64,000 nt of DNA from Mauremys mutica (lineage: Eukaryota > Chordata > Testudines > Geoemydidae), in the NCBI RefSeq assembly GCF_020497125.1, contig NC_059080.1, positions 52,331,563 through 52,395,562 of the forward strand. Direction: 5' to 3'. Below, piece after piece: positions 34,201 through 46,873 of this stretch. A model generated the notes under the pieces. It was not told the origin of the DNA. It was given only the letters and a program-made list of their open reading frames with translations, and searched no databases. The position numbers were made by a program, and so were the translations under genes. The first letter of the stretch is position 1, and each line of letters opens with the position of its first letter.

Positions 34201-37200
34201 TATGTATGAAATTTTATTTCATTTGTTTCCAATATTTCTGTTACTTGGATGTCTGGGTTTTTTAAAATAAATGAATACTTAATTGCACTATGAATGTATC
34301 TAAGTGCTGTGAGCTAAGGGGAGTGGTGATCTGAGGTGGAACTGGAAAGCTGGGATGTCCTGCTTCTCTGGAAGCAGTGGACTGGTGAACACTGTGCATG
34401 TCTAGTGGACCAGGGTCTAGACATTCCACAGAAATGTTGGGGGGCTCAAGCATTGGAGTGTGTCTATTGCTAATCTGTACAGAGACAGTGGGGCCTCCAA
34501 GAGCTAGAGGGGGGCACTTGTGTAGCCTGTGGAACTGTATAAACACACAACAAAGACAGTCCATGCCCCAAAGAGTTATGAGGTAAGTATAAAATATACT
34601 TCAAGGCAACATTTACATATACAGGAAAAGCTAGATGTCCCATAAAAGAAGTATAACAGTCTCATAATCCCCCATTCTGTATCTGGCCTATAATTTCATG
34701 TGTCAGTTCATCCACCATGGATTGTGTTACAGCCTAAAGAATTGCATTATTATCTGCATTTCATCCCTGTGACAGTATATTCTGTCAGTTATCTACATAG
34801 ACATGAAATAAAATATTTGCTGAATATTTTATTTGAAACATTTAGAAAAATTTGTCAAATTTATAATTTAATATATTTGTGAATGATTAGGCCTAGCTCT
34901 AAGTGAAAACAAAATCTCATTGAATAATTTATTGAAAAATTTTTGCAAAATTTGTCTAATAAATTGTTTCATGACTATTGTTCGATATACATGAGCATAA
35001 TAATCTGCATACATTTCTTTGTTCTCCAACTAGGGTAATTTTTAGCCAAATGAGATTTTCTAAAGTAGATATGTAAAATCTTGTAGACTTGAAAATAGAT
35101 TCACTAACATTAGATCAGCCTGTGTATGTTAACATTTTGTAGTATTATTTATATTTGTCATGCAGTGAACTAGAAAATAGCAACCATTTATAGTGCAATT
35201 CCAGTAAACATTACTGCCTTTTCCCAACATACATACACACCCACAAAGTTAATCAGCCAGGCAAATAGTAAATGATGATCTTTCAGAGCTTCCTCATAGT
35301 AGCAACTTTGCCTGTAACAATCTTTACACACTACGTTTTAGAAGAAGAGGTGATTGTATTCTACCAGCATAACACTTAATCCCAGTTATTTGAGACCTGA
35401 TCCTATCTCTAATAAAATCAGTGAACAGACACCCCACTCACTTCAACATGGATTTGTATTGGACTACAGGAGAATAAGTTGTTCCATGAAATAATCAGAG
35501 CAATATGTGGCCTCGATCTTCTGATGCATTGGGTAGCTTAACTGGCCATAGCAGGATTCATAGGTGGTGTAGCAATGCTGCAGTGATTCCCTCAGTGGCC
35601 ATCCAGGGGGTGTGGTCAAGAAAAAAAGAGGCATGGACATGGCTGCCCTGTGCTCTAAACAGCTGTCATGGGTACTTGGGGCTGTGGCAGCCAGTGCAAG
35701 TTAGAGCAGTTTTCAGGTTGCTGTAACTTGCACCTGGGTTTAGAGCAAAGCCAATATGAGGAGAATAGAAAGATGGATTAAAGCTGTCTTATGCTACAGA
35801 GTATCAGCTTTCATTTAAAAATCAAGTTATGGTTGGAAGATTATACTTTAAAATGTGAAGCAAACATAAACAATGCAGTTCTATCTGTCTGAGTTTTCTG
35901 AGATCCTAAAACAAGGGCTCTGGGAGATGTGAACTGGCTCATTCATCCCATTATAGTGCTAACTCCGATGCCCACTAATGCTCATTTAAATGACAACACT
36001 ACTGTTCAAAACAAGTTAAAAAAGGAGAGGCAGAATTATACCATGAGTTTATGGTGAGGGATGTCTCACTTTGATACAATGCCTGGATGGGGCTAGGGAG
36101 GAAACGGACACTTTTTCAGCATATGATGCATGGAGCTAATAACCCAGAGTGGAGAACCAGAAATCAACAAGGCTGAATGCCAAAGATGGAGAGACCTAAC
36201 ACGAGAATCCCAGCAGAGTCCATGAGAAGATCCATCATCATGTTCTGAACATCTGCACAATCTTTTGTGAGTGACCTCTCATTTTAGAGTGTCAAGTGGG
36301 GGGAACTTAGTTTGTGGGTGGAGTTTGGTTTTGGGGGTGGGCCCTGGAAGAGTAGAGCTCCTTTCCCCTCACCCATTTGACCCTTGATATTTTTCGTGCA
36401 TAAAAATTCAGGCTGTCTCCCAATTCAGACTCAGAAAATGAGACATGTATCTGCTGTGAATCAAAATTGATATTAAGAAAGACTGTTCCTAAAGGCAGGA
36501 TGTTTAATCAGATAACCACCAGGGATTTTTTTAAAGCAGTATCACGGGTATTAATCCTCAACAGCCAGAGGACCCTTTAATTCCCAAATATTCAGTGATG
36601 CAGATGTAGAAGAAAAGAACTGGATGATATTCCCTACTGAGGGAAAGTGAATATAAACAAACATACAACTGCATGTCTCATCTATGAATTAGTGCATGAG
36701 AGAAACAAATCCAGCCCCATCTAGTATGTTAATGAGGGCTTTCCATGTACCGAAAGCCCCCAAAATACACAGCAAGCTCATGATAAACAGCAAGCTCATG
36801 AGACACAGAAGGGTGCAGAGTGAACCTGGAAGAAGGATGTCAGAGTTGATGGAACCAGCATGCTGCCAGCCAAGCAAGGCAAACCTTGCTGAGATGTAAG
36901 ACTTTTGATGCTGCTTAATCAATAGATTGCCACTACAAGCTTGAACCTGATGAGTCAGGCTGTGTCTCAGTCTCTAAACTGGAAATGTTTTATTCTAGTG
37001 AACTCTCATTTCCTTTTGATTTGCCCTTTCTTTGCGATGTGAGAGAAACCTGTCATTATTTAAGCCAATTGGAATGATTAATTTAGTGAGGGCAATCACT
37101 GATGGGCTTTCTTGAGACAAAGGAATTGAAACTCTGACATCAAAGGGGACTGATCAGGGACAGAGGTTCTATGCTGAGCCCTTGATTTAAAAAAGGTGGC

Positions 37201-37315
37201 ACAGGAGCCCACCTCCAAAATAAATGGAAAAGACTGTGGATCAGGTGGGCAAAAGAAAAGTCTAATAAACTCATGAGCTAGGCTTCGGTTACAGAATCAA
37301 TGGGATTTTTGCCTC
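31205..37315. other. Long stretch with few recognisable features
   Basis: About 6 kb. A+T-rich in 34.6-35.3 kb (many AATATTT/TTTGCAAAATTTG pieces). Frames are all under 105 codons and without domains. No exon-like blocks with splice sites stood out. Could hold old repeats beyond recognition by eye. Confidence 0.4.
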
Positions 37316-37319
37316 AATC

Positions 37320-38043
37320 ATAATTTACTCCTGGGGGAATTCTGCACCACTGCACAATGCAGAATTTTGCAGAAATTAACATGCACACAGAATTTCCTTT
37401 CCCCCACAGAAATGGGCTGCAGTGCTTCTAGCTGCCACTTGGGACCACTGGATCCACCAGAGCCCAGCTCACCCATTGAAGACACTGCTGGTGGGAAGGG
37501 AGGGAGCTAAAGGGTTCCTGGCAGCTGCAGTTCCCAGCATGCCCTGAGGGAAGGAGAAGGCAGCATGAAGGAAACTCCATCAAGCCTGGGACTGAGCATC
37601 AAGCTGGGGAAGGGGTGCAGTATCTGCGGGGAGGGGGAGGCATCTGGGCCCTGGGGAGGAGGGGGTTTGGGTGTATTGGCCAGGGGGATACAGGTGGGAT
37701 CTGGGGGGAAGAGTTGTGCCTGTCTGGCCCCCTGGCTAGGCTCTGGAGGGTGGTGGGAGAAAAGGGCAAAGAAACAGGAACAGGGCTGTCATAGGGGTTT
37801 CTTTAACTCTCTGCTCCTCAGGGAATTTGTGTGTGTGTCTGTATTGTTATAGACATACTTGCTGATAGGTATTTTGAAATAAATTACGAAAATAATTGAA
37901 CCTGGTGTGTTTATGTAGTGTTATTTTGACCAATAATATTTGCAGAATTTTGCAAAATTTGAAACTATTGTGTGCAGAATTTTTAATTTTTTGGTGCATA
38001 ACTATTAATTTTTTGGCGCAGAATGCTCCCAGGAGTAATAATT
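37320..38043. mobile_element. 712-bp MITE with TACTCCTGGG ends
   Basis: The element is 37326-38037. Left TACTCCTGGGGGAATTCTGC and right (read inward) TACTCCTGGGAGCATTCTGC match at 18 of 20 positions. Flanking ATAATT at 37320-37325 and 38038-38043 may be the target duplication. The interior is G-rich (37590-37790) and holds a ZNF143/STAF-like motif at 37527-37545. The right side is AT-rich with AATTTTGCA repeats. Superfamily not certain. Confidence 0.82.
37527..37545 (+). promoter_or_regulatory. ZNF143/STAF-like motif
   Basis: GCAGTTCCCAGCATGCCCT is close to the consensus core TTCCCAGCATGC. It lies within the MITE. Confidence 0.5.
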
Positions 38044-38193
38044 GTAGGATTTGGCCAATCTATAAAATATTTAATTAGTCGAACTTTTGGGACCCTCTGG
38101 AGTTAACTGGGATATGCTGATTTACATCAACTAAGAATCTGGCCCTTTAGGTCTATTAATAAAGACATGAATGAGATGACAATTGCTGTTTGC

Positions 38194-38350
38194 AGTGTTG
38201 CTGTAGCCTTGGTGGCCTCAGGATATGAGAGAGATATGGTGGGCGAGGTAGCATTTTTTATTAGACCAACTTCTGTTGGTGAAAGAGACAAGCTTTCGAG
38301 CTACACAGAACTTTTCTTCAGAAGAGTGTCACCCATCTTGTCTCTCTAAT
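38194..38350 (-). mobile_element. PLE family B end with a short head-to-head partner
   Basis: Minus copy from about 38318 down to 38194: CTGAAGAAAAGTTCTGTGTA, AGCTCGAAAGCTTGTCTC, CCAACAGAAGTTGGTCTAAT, ending in GGCTACAGCAACACTG. To its right GTCACCCATCTTGTCTCTCT is the 3' part of a plus-strand copy, so this is another head-to-head unit, with the plus half mostly deleted. Confidence 0.75.
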
Positions 38351-38589
38351 GACCCAATTGCACATTCAGATCACATGTTGTGCACTCTGGAGCTCTGCAC
38401 CTGGCAATGCAGAAAGCATTTCAGAAAGAGGAATCTTTTAAGTAGAAAGAGAAGGGCACCTGAGCTACTGTGATCTCTCAAATGGGATGCGACATGAAGG
38501 GAGGGGAATTGCTGAGTGATTCCAAATGCTGGGATGAAACTGTTTTGAGAGAGAGACAGATGTCGTGGTGATGAGTGCAGGAGTAGTAG

Positions 38590-39190
38590 TATTTATTTGA
38601 ATTATGGTAGCACGTTGGAGCCCCAGCCCAATGTGCTGGGCACCATACAAACTCAGAACAAAAGATTGTCTCTGCCCCGAAGAGCTTACAATCTAACACA
38701 AGAGACAATAGATAGACACAGACAGACAAATAAGGGAGTACAAGGAAACAATGAGATGATATTGGTCAGCATGGTAGGGTGTGGTCTCTGCACACTAGCA
38801 GCCTCTAGCTGCTGTCAAGGTTTTTGCAGGCACCATAGAAAAGGAGAGTTTTGAAGGAAGATGACAAGGTAACTTTTACAGCTGTTTGTGTGGAGTTACT
38901 CTCAAATTGTGAGAGGCAGCAGGGGAGAAAGCACAAAGGAGCTAGTTTGAAAATTTATTAAGTGGGTGATGGATGCTGGGGCCATGGGCCAATCGGAGGT
39001 GAGAGTCAACATCTCAATATGGAATGAGAGATGGTGGGTAGGTGGTAGGCTGTGAAAGGTCATGAAAGTGACTATAAGTATCTTATGTTTGCTGAGATAC
39101 AGGAGAGGCAGCCAATGAAGGGATGCAAAGAGAGGGGTGATGTGGTCAAAGGGACAGGCTGCGGGAATGATCTTGCATGTGGTGTTAATA
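38590..39190. repeat. Old LINE-like interspersed repeat
   Basis: Contains TTGTCTCTGCCCCGAAGAGC, GCCAATGAAGGGATGCAAAG and GGTGATGTGGTCAAAGGGAC, blocks I recall from an old amniote LINE 3' end (L3/CR1-like suspected). A related fragment lies at 21950-22115. Confidence 0.55.
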
Positions 39191-39617
39191 ACTAGAATAA
39201 AATGGGGGGGAGTCATTGCTCACTGGGACAGAATAAGAGCTGGTGAGAGAATAAAGGAGAGGATATTGTCTGGGGTTGTGGGCTGGTGTAATGGGCATTG
39301 CCCTGCATTGTGGAATGAAGACATGGGCATTATCCACATTAGTATATCTGGCTTTCCTCTTTCTACCAACAAAAATAAGAACTAAAAGAATGACCAGGGG
39401 ATTTTTGTCCATACGGTACACTTTAGTGTTGGATTGTTTGTGTCAATAACTGGGATGTGGGTGGTCATCCCTAGTGGTTAGAGCAGGTGTCTGGCCACAT
39501 GCCCCAGCCAAGGGTCACAGCTAGGGTCAGGAATTGGCACCAAGGGTTACCTGGAGTGAGGCAAGGCAGGCTCAGGGCAGGGTCCATGACAGGAGATGTC
39601 ACAGCCATAGGCAAACA

Positions 39618-39794
39618 GGGGAGGGATAGCTCAGTGGTTTGAGCATTGGCCTGCTAAACCCTGGGTTGTGAGCTCAATCCTTGAGGGGGCCATTTGATCT
39701 GGGGCAAAAATCTGTCTGGGGATTGGTCCTGCTTTGAGCAGGGGGTTGGACTAGATGACCTCCTAAGGTCCCTTCCAACCTTGATATTCCATGA
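39618..39794 (+). repeat. Cry-type SINE (tRNA head, CR1 tail)
   Basis: A box TAGCTCAGTGG at 39627-39637, B-box region GGTTGTGAGCTCAATCC at 39664-39680, then GATTGGTCCTGCTTTGAGCA and the CR1 tail to TTGATATTCCATGA. The copy looks nearly full length. The Pol III promoter boxes look intact. Confidence 0.93.
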
Positions 39795-39799
39795 AATGC

Positions 39800-41425
39800 T
39801 GCTGCAGGGAATAAAAGTTGGTCTGCTGCCTCTTGCAACCTATTAGGTAGGGTAGCCAGTCAGGTAGCCTATTGCTGGCCAGTTGCACTCATTAGGTTGC
39901 CCAGAAACTGGCTCTGATACCTGACAGTTTGGCTTGCCAGTTGTCACAAAGATATGGAGCAAGTTCATGTTCTTCTTTAACTGGATAGATATTATATTTG
40001 AGCCGTTGTGCCTGCTAAGCACTCTGATGAGTTAGCTATGACTTCTCTGCTAACCACAGCTTTTCCAGACTCAATAAGAGTGCAATGCTTCTTTCCAGGG
40101 CTGCTGGTGTTCTGGTTGGATGGTTTCTCCAGCACCCTCTTAGAACTGTCACCTGACCCATGGGTGCATTGGAGGAAGGATGGCCAAAGTCAGTCCAGTG
40201 ACAAGGCTGGTACTTGATGTGTTTCTCATCATACATTGGTCTCCTTCAAAGGTGGCTATACTGATTCCCTGCAATAGATTAGATACATGGTCCCCAAGGT
40301 GGATGGGAAGACACCATAACTGTGTAGTGGTTGATTTCGCCATATAGAGGGCCAAATTCTCAGCTGATGCAAACTGAGATTGTTCCAATTATTACTCGGG
40401 GTTTTCAGAACCCAAAGCAGGGGTAACTTTACTGTTTCTCTCCAGGTGGTGTCAGGAATAAATCAACAGGGGCACAGCTGATCCATCTGATAAATAATTG
40501 ATACAAACCAGAGTGCTGTCATCTAAAACTACTTTTCTATTAGATCTCAAGCACACTTACATGCACGTATGCTATTGCAATAGGTTTAGAGCATTCCAGA
40601 CATTCATAGTTACCCAGAAAGTCTGAAATGGTTCTGAGGGATCAGCCGCCAGACTTCAGGGAGGCCCGCCTTCCATCTAGCTGCTGGGGAACTTAGCTGA
40701 CAGATCCTTGCCCAGATGAAAGCTTCCTCGGACAGCTCCAAAGCAAATTCTTTTCCCCAGTCTTTTATAGCTAACTTTAAACAAAGCACATAACCTATAG
40801 TGACTCCTAGTGGGTCACCATAGTAACATTTAATGGGTCGCCATTTCTCCTACTTTCAGCAAAACTACTCATTATCTCTTATCAAAACATTTCTAGTCAT
40901 AACAATAATAAAACTTACACGTCATAGGCATCAGAAATGCTCAAGGCTAAAGTCAGCCATCCAAACATTCCTTCTTTTCTCACAATACATTCCCCTCTTA
41001 TTGCTATCAGAATGGGAGGATGGGCTAACTGCAAAGGGTTATTTCTTCTTGCCTTTCAGGGCTTAAGATTTTCCTACCTATGTAATGTTTGGTTTTCAGC
41101 TGGCAGGGGCTGAACATACAAAATTGCTGACTGTGGTACTGTCAAATTCTGGGCCAAGATAATGGTTTCACTAGAGCAGTGTGATTTATACCAGCTATGA
41201 GCTGTTCTATAGTTTTCAGTATTTGTTATGCTGTAGGTTTTATAAAAAGGATTTTGCCCATAGAATATATGAAATATTTTATATGTTATGTCTATAATCT
41301 CTACATTTGGCTAAAATATAACAAGGGGGTTGGATGGTTCAGGAAACTGATAATGGAACCTGGAGCTTCTCTTTGTTGCTGGATCAGATCCACATCTGGT
41401 CAATAGCTATAGAAACTTCTACCAT
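39800..41425. other. Stretch without recognised gene
   Basis: 40640-41030 looks like it could be part of an old LTR, but no ends are visible. Nothing else recognised. Confidence 0.4.
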
Positions 41426-41429
41426 CTAA

Positions 41430-41580
41430 TCATAGTTCTGCCAACAACTAGCTATATACCTTGAGCAAGCCATATAACCTCATCACAGCTTGGTTTTCCC
41501 ATTAATTGTGGATAGTGATACTTACCACTCTTGGTAAAGTGCATTTGAGATCCGTAGATGACACTGAGATACTATTGGGA
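41430..41580 (+). repeat. MIR-like SINE fragment
   Basis: CTAGCTATATACCTTGAGCA (core), GTGGATAGTGATACTTACCA and GTGCATTTGAGATCCGTAGA (tail). Confidence 0.6.
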
Positions 41581-41584
41581 AGGA

Positions 41585-44085
41585 TGTCACTTGTTATGAT
41601 GATTGAACAAATCACTGTGGGCTTTGGATCTAATACAAGAAGAATGACAAGCTAGCAAAAGTACCGAGTTCTAATCCACATCATCCACTGTCTCATTCAC
41701 CATGTGACTTTTGTCGTGGTTCATTAATAATGGGGAAATTGGGGCAAAAGCAAGAATCCATCAAAAAAGGGTGGGTCTGTACTCAGCCAGAACTCCCCTG
41801 GCTGAGGGAGGGAGGCAAAGAGGGAATTACAAAGAAAGGAGGAGAGAATATTTTTCTTTCCTCTCATCTTACTAGTACAATTGGTGGATTTGCTAGAAGC
41901 AGATAAAATATGAAAGGCCTGACACTGGGGCCTATGGTATAGTCATAGAGTGGGAGGTAGAGGATCCAGAACAAACAGTTTGTGAGGAAAGAGGGAGTGG
42001 AAGCTGGTGATTGTGGTGCTGCTTTTAAGGGTCATATTGATGCTTGTCCAGGTCACTCATGAGGCTGTAGAAGCCCAGCCACACTGTATAGCCCACACTT
42101 TAGCTGAGGTTTATTCACTCCAGACTTCCACATCAGAAGTGAGTACTGGGCTCAGCCCATCAGTCTAACACAATCTGGGGTCAGATCCCCCATCCTGGGG
42201 CCAAGGCCCCCTTCCTGCTCTCCCCCTCCCACCATACCTGCCCAACACATTTGGTTAAGGCAGAGTTATGGTGGCCCAGTAGTGACTTCCAGAACATTAA
42301 GTACCCCTGTACTCAAACCTTTTTAAACCATGAAATACAGAGATACACACCAGCCCCAAGAGAAGAGCATAAGGCATGATTACATTACCCAGACGTTACT
42401 GCTCATTAGAGGTTTTCATGTTCCCACTATTAATTGATTCTGTGTTCCTTGACAATACTTCTAGAGTGAAATCAGAGTCTGCGTATGGAATTTAGAGCAC
42501 TTTGAACTATTGGTTCTTGAAATAGAAATGTCACTTGCATAGCAAAAATCCCCAGAGGAGCCCTGGCCAAAAGCTCCTAAAGTGCAAAACACCCATCCTC
42601 TGCAAGCTTCGAAGGGAAGGACTCAAACTCCCAGTATCTAGGTGCTGTTCAAATTCAGTGGCCACAACATATCCCTTGGAGCCATTCATTAACCTGACAG
42701 CAGATTATCTGCAACAGAGCACCCCTCCGTCTGTGCATGCACAAATGGCTTACTCTGGCTTGCCAGCTTGGCTCCAATTTTTATCCTGAATACGTTTTCA
42801 GTGTTGCTTCCCCAGTGGGGGCTGTGCACTAGCTGTGATCTGTCCAAGTGACTGGGATCAGTCTTGTCAGGATCAGAGCCATAGTTTGAGTGTCAAGCGT
42901 GTGCAAGGAAAGTTATAAAACCTGAAAAATGTTGAGGGCATGTGATAGTGGGTCTGTATCTAGGGAACTCCTTGTGTAAATGACTCAAAATTAAACCACT
43001 GACCCAGATCCTCATGAAGCACAGCAATTTTCAAGACAGTCCCAGTAAGCATGTGGATTTTAGAGCACCTAGAAAACTCAGCGGTTAAACATTAAGCTAG
43101 TCTTAGCGTTAATTATATCAGGGCTACTGGCCCACTCTAATGCAGCCTCTAGTACTGTCCCTTCAGCCATCTCCACCCCAGATGAAAACTGCTGCTGCAG
43201 GGGGCTTTGAGTGGAGGAATCTGCAGGAGGACTATCCCCAGCTGTCACCTTTCCCAGCTGATACTGTGCAGCCCACAGTAACACACATTGCCAATATTTA
43301 ACTGATAAATATCTAATTACGATAAAATTATGAAGGTTTGTGTGTGAGACTTATTATTGTAATTGATTAATCTGTCACCTAAAATAACTGACTAGGGATT
43401 TTCAGTGGTTCTGGTTGTTTTCTCAATCAATTGAGATGTTGCTTGGATGAGAGGAAGTGTCCATATGCAATAGACCCGGATATGGGTTTTGATTGGTTCA
43501 TTCCAATGGGACAAGGTTGCCATAACTTTTAGGACACTTCTTATCTAGGGAGCAAGGAGACCAAGGAGGGACCCATTGTGTGTCAATGAGATGTCCCCAT
43601 CAATTTACCATCACAATGCTGGGCTTCCGTTTTCTGGCTGAGGAGAAGGTACCTGATGGCATCACCAGCTTCAGCAGGTCGTCTGATTCCTCATCAACAC
43701 CTGGCACCTAAAGATCCTTATATCACTTCCTGCCCAGTGTTATTTTTTTCTTCCCTACTTTATTTCTTTTTCCTCTTTCTTCTTTGCTTTTTCTCCAGTG
43801 ACAGTCCAGCTTGTGCTGCCAGGCCAAATCTACTCTTGCAACAGTGCTGGGACCACAAAGGCAAACTCTTAGAATGCCTTAAGACTCTTGCAAAAGTTTG
43901 CAAGGCTTGGGAGTGGCTAATAAACGCATGCACACCTTGTACTGTGCCTGGGATGTTTTTCCAGCAGTTAGATTGGAAAGATCTGAGAGAGAAGCTGCAT
44001 TTTCTTGTCTTTGCTCTTTTCTTTCTCACTATTTGTCCCAATTTAAGAAGAAATAAAACTGGATTTTAACACCAGCACAAGATGT
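41585..44085. other. Stretch without recognised gene
   Basis: No clear repeat. 43650-44070 contains a T-rich tract, AATAAACGC near 43920 and AATAAAACTGG near 44052; it could be a diverged LTR or UTR-like DNA. The 137-codon frame at 43656-44069 has no domain. Confidence 0.4.
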
Positions 44086-44094
44086 ACTACATAT

Positions 44095-45149
44095 AATTGC
44101 TTCCCTGCACACAAGGGAGAAATCTAAAGAAGTGTCAGAAATTTTCCATTTTTCCTTCTCCTTTCCCCTGCCCCATCGGTTTGTGTTCTGTTTTCTAGGG
44201 TTCTCTGGCTCCTCTTCTGTGTCCACTCGTCTTCCATGATAGCTCTGTTCCTCTCTGCCATGAACTCCGGATGCCTGGTCACTTCCCAAATGGGAGGGGG
44301 CTCCAATTGATCTTTAGCATTACAACCTATCTGCTACCCCAGCCCAATTCCACCTGAACTTCTGGATCTTCAGGGTTATGTTGGCCATTGGGCAGAATTT
44401 TCTCTCCCCATGGATGCACTCCAACCTCAGCCTCTCCCCAACAGAATCCAGTTTGGTTTTATCACTTTGCTGGCCAGTGAACATCCTGAGGCAGCATCCA
44501 GAGGCCTCACTCCTGTCTCCTCCCCACCTTCACAGAGATGGTTGGCATTTTTCTTTTTTGCCACTACCCCACCCTCCTGTCCCAGCCCAACTACAAAATT
44601 TAGTCAATATAGGGCAATCTCTTTTCATGTGTCCCTGTCTCCCACCTTGATAGCATACAATTTCCTGATGCCATCAGAGAGTTCCTTTTGTCTCCTCCTT
44701 TTTCATCTTTGTGGGCTTTATCACTGGGCTCATCCCAGATTTTTTCCCCCGGCTCCAGTCCCTGAAATGGACAAACTCCCTTTTCGGAGGAAGTTTGCTT
44801 TCACAAACTGATCTGTTAGTTTGACCACTGCTTCCAGTGTTATTGAGTGCTTCCTCCTGACCCACACTAGAGTGTTCTCAGGGAGGCTTTGAAGGAATTG
44901 CTCCAAAATTACAGCATCCACAATTTCACCCCTGCTTTGCATAACCAGCTTTAACCAGCAGGACATCTAGTCTTTTAATTTTGTGGCAAACACCCTTGGC
45001 CATACCCTTCCAGTCCATTTAGAGGCTCCAAACATCTGCCTATACTTCTCGGTGAACAGGCCCATTTGGACCAGTATGGTCACCTTCACAATATCTTAAC
45101 CCCTGCCCTGTTCATCACTCAGGGCCATGTAGGCTGCCCAGTGCAGTAG
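44095..45149 (-). pseudogene. Ty3/Gypsy-type gag-protease fragment with SCAN-like domain
   Basis: Minus strand. Around 45060-44760 the frame reads EKYRQMFGASKWTGRVWPR, then VILEQFLQSLPENTLVWVRR, closely matching the helical SCAN-like core found in Gmr1-like Gypsy gag (from which vertebrate SCAN domains derive). Around 44655-44610 in another frame lies a retroviral-type zinc knuckle CYQGGRQGHMKRDC; the second Cys of CX2CX4HX4C is Gly here. Further on, LRLECIHGERKFCP (near 44420) resembles the protease region. Several frameshifts and stops (for example between FATKLKD and MSCWL) break it. Gag would form the retrotransposon particle. Alternative: a SCAN-containing host gene remnant, but knuckle plus protease argue for a retrotransposon. 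Confidence 0.75.
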
Positions 45150-45275
45150 TCTGGGAGTAGGGTGACCAGATGTTCCTTTTTAAAGGGACAGTCCCGCTTT
45201 TTGGAACTTTCTTATATAGGCGCCTATTACCCCCTACCCCCGTCCCGTTTTTTTCACAGTCACCCTATCTGAGAG
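45150..45275. mobile_element. 110-bp MITE, TAGGGTGACC family
   Basis: The element is 45158-45267, with ends TAGGGTGAC / GTCACCCTA. Flanking 8-mers TCTGGGAG (45150-45157) and TCTGAGAG (45268-45275) differ at one base. It contains AAAGGGACAGTCCCGCTTTT. Same family as 60835-60958. Confidence 0.85.
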
Positions 45276-46820
45276 CTGACCTTGTTCGGGAAGACTGAGG
45301 CAAAAAAGAAAAACCATTGACTACATTAGCTTGTTCCACATCCTCTGTCACTAGGTTGCCTCCCCCATTCAGTAAGGGGCCCACACTTTCCCTGACCACC
45401 TTCTTGTTGCTAACATACCTGTAGAAACCCTTCTTGTTACTCTTAACATCCCTTGCTAGCGGCAACTCCAAGTGTGATTTGGCCTTCCTGATTTAACTCC
45501 TGCATACCTGAGCACTATTTCTATATTCCTCCCTGGCCATTTGTCCAATCTTCCACTTCTTGCAAGCCTTTTTTTGTGTTTAAGATAAGCAAGGATTTCA
45601 CTGTTAAGCCAAGCTGGTTGCCTGCCATATTTACTATTCTTTCTACATATCGGGATGGTTTGTTCCTGCAACCTCAACAAGGATTCTTTAAAATACAGCA
45701 AGCTCTCCTGGACTCCTTTCGCCCTCATGTTATTCTCCCAGGGGATCTTGCCCATCAGTTCCCCGAGGGAGTCAAAGGCTGCTTTTCTGAAGTCCAGGGT
45801 CCATATTCTGCTGCTCTCCTTTCCTCCTTGTGTCAGGATCCTGAACTCGACCATCTCATGGTCACTGCCTCCCAGGTTCCGATCCATTTTTGCTTCCCCT
45901 ACTAATTCTTCCCTGTTTATGAGCAGCAGGTCAAGAAGAGTTCTGGCCCTACTTGGTTCTTCCAGCATTTGCACCAGGAAATTGTCCCCTACACTTTCCA
46001 AAAACTTTCTGTATTGTCTGTGCATTGCTGTATTGCTCTCTCAGGTGACTGAAGTCCCCCATGAGAACCAGGGCCTGCAATCTAAAGGTAATAATTGGAG
46101 ATATACCAATCTCCTAGAACTGGAAGGGACCTTGAAAGGTCATCTAGTCCAGCCCCCTGCCTTCACTAGCAGGACCAATTTTTGCCCCAGATCCCTAAGT
46201 GGCCTCCTCAAGGATTGAACTCACAACCGTGGGTTTAGCAGGCCAATGCTCAAACCACTGACCTATCCCTCCCCCCTAGTATCCCTCTAGTAACTTCTGT
46301 TAGTTGCCTGAAAAAAGCCTCGTCCACCTCATCCCTCTGGTCTTGTGGTCTATAGCAGACTCCCACCACGACATCATCCTTGTTGCTCACACTTCTAAAC
46401 TTAATCCAGAGACTCAGGTTTTTCTGCAGTTTCATACTGGAGCTCTGAACAGTCATACTGCTCTCTTACATACAGTGCAACGCCCCCATCTTTTCTGCCC
46501 TGTCTGTCCTTCCTGAACAGTTTATATCCATCCATGACAGTACTCCAGTCATGTGCGTTATCCCACCAAGTCTCTATTATTCCAATCACATCATAATTCC
46601 TTGACTGCCAGGACTTCCAGTTCTCCCTGCTTGTTTCCCAGACTTCTTGGATTTATATATAGGCACTTAAAATAACTTGTTGATCATACTGCTTTCTCAG
46701 TATGAGGCAGGAGTCTTCTCCTCTTGTGCTCTCCTGCTTCCTCCTGGTATCCCACTTCCCCACTTACCTCAGGGCTTTGGTCTCCTTCCCCTGGTGAACC
46801 TTAACCCCACCCCAACAGAC
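45276..46820 (-). pseudogene. CR1 LINE ORF2 endonuclease region, split by a SINE
   Basis: On the minus strand, from about 46690 down: INPRSLGNKQGELEV, then IGIIETWWD and MDGYKLFRKDRQGRKDGGVA, then VVVGVCYRPQ near 46380, and LVLMGDFSHL and SDHEMVEFRIL (near 45840). These are the ordered motifs of the APE-type endonuclease of CR1 ORF2. The domain nicks target DNA during retrotransposition. The part past SDHEMVEF reads into the segment before the RT (WLNSEILAYLKHKKRL) and on to about 45276. Frameshifts, stops and a SINE at about 46098-46277 break it. The segment right of 46690 is probably the ORF1/ORF2 linker. Confidence 0.88.
46098..46277 (-). repeat. Cry-type SINE in CR1
   Basis: Minus strand: TAGGTCAGTGGTTTGAGCAT (A-box part), GGTTGTGAGTTCAATCC (B box; complement at 46214-46230), GCCACTTAGGGATCTGGGGC, and a CR1-like tail AAGGTCCCTTCCAGTTCTAG. 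The tail differs from the copy at 39.6 kb, suggesting a different CR1 partner subfamily. Confidence 0.85.
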
Positions 46821-46873
46821 ACTATGGCACTCTGTGCAATTCATCCTCCTCAGATCATAGAGAGACAAGGTGG

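Noticed and set aside
43656..44069. 137-codon frame with a hydrophobic run as a membrane protein
   Set aside because: The hydrophobic run comes from a T-rich tract; no start context or homology.
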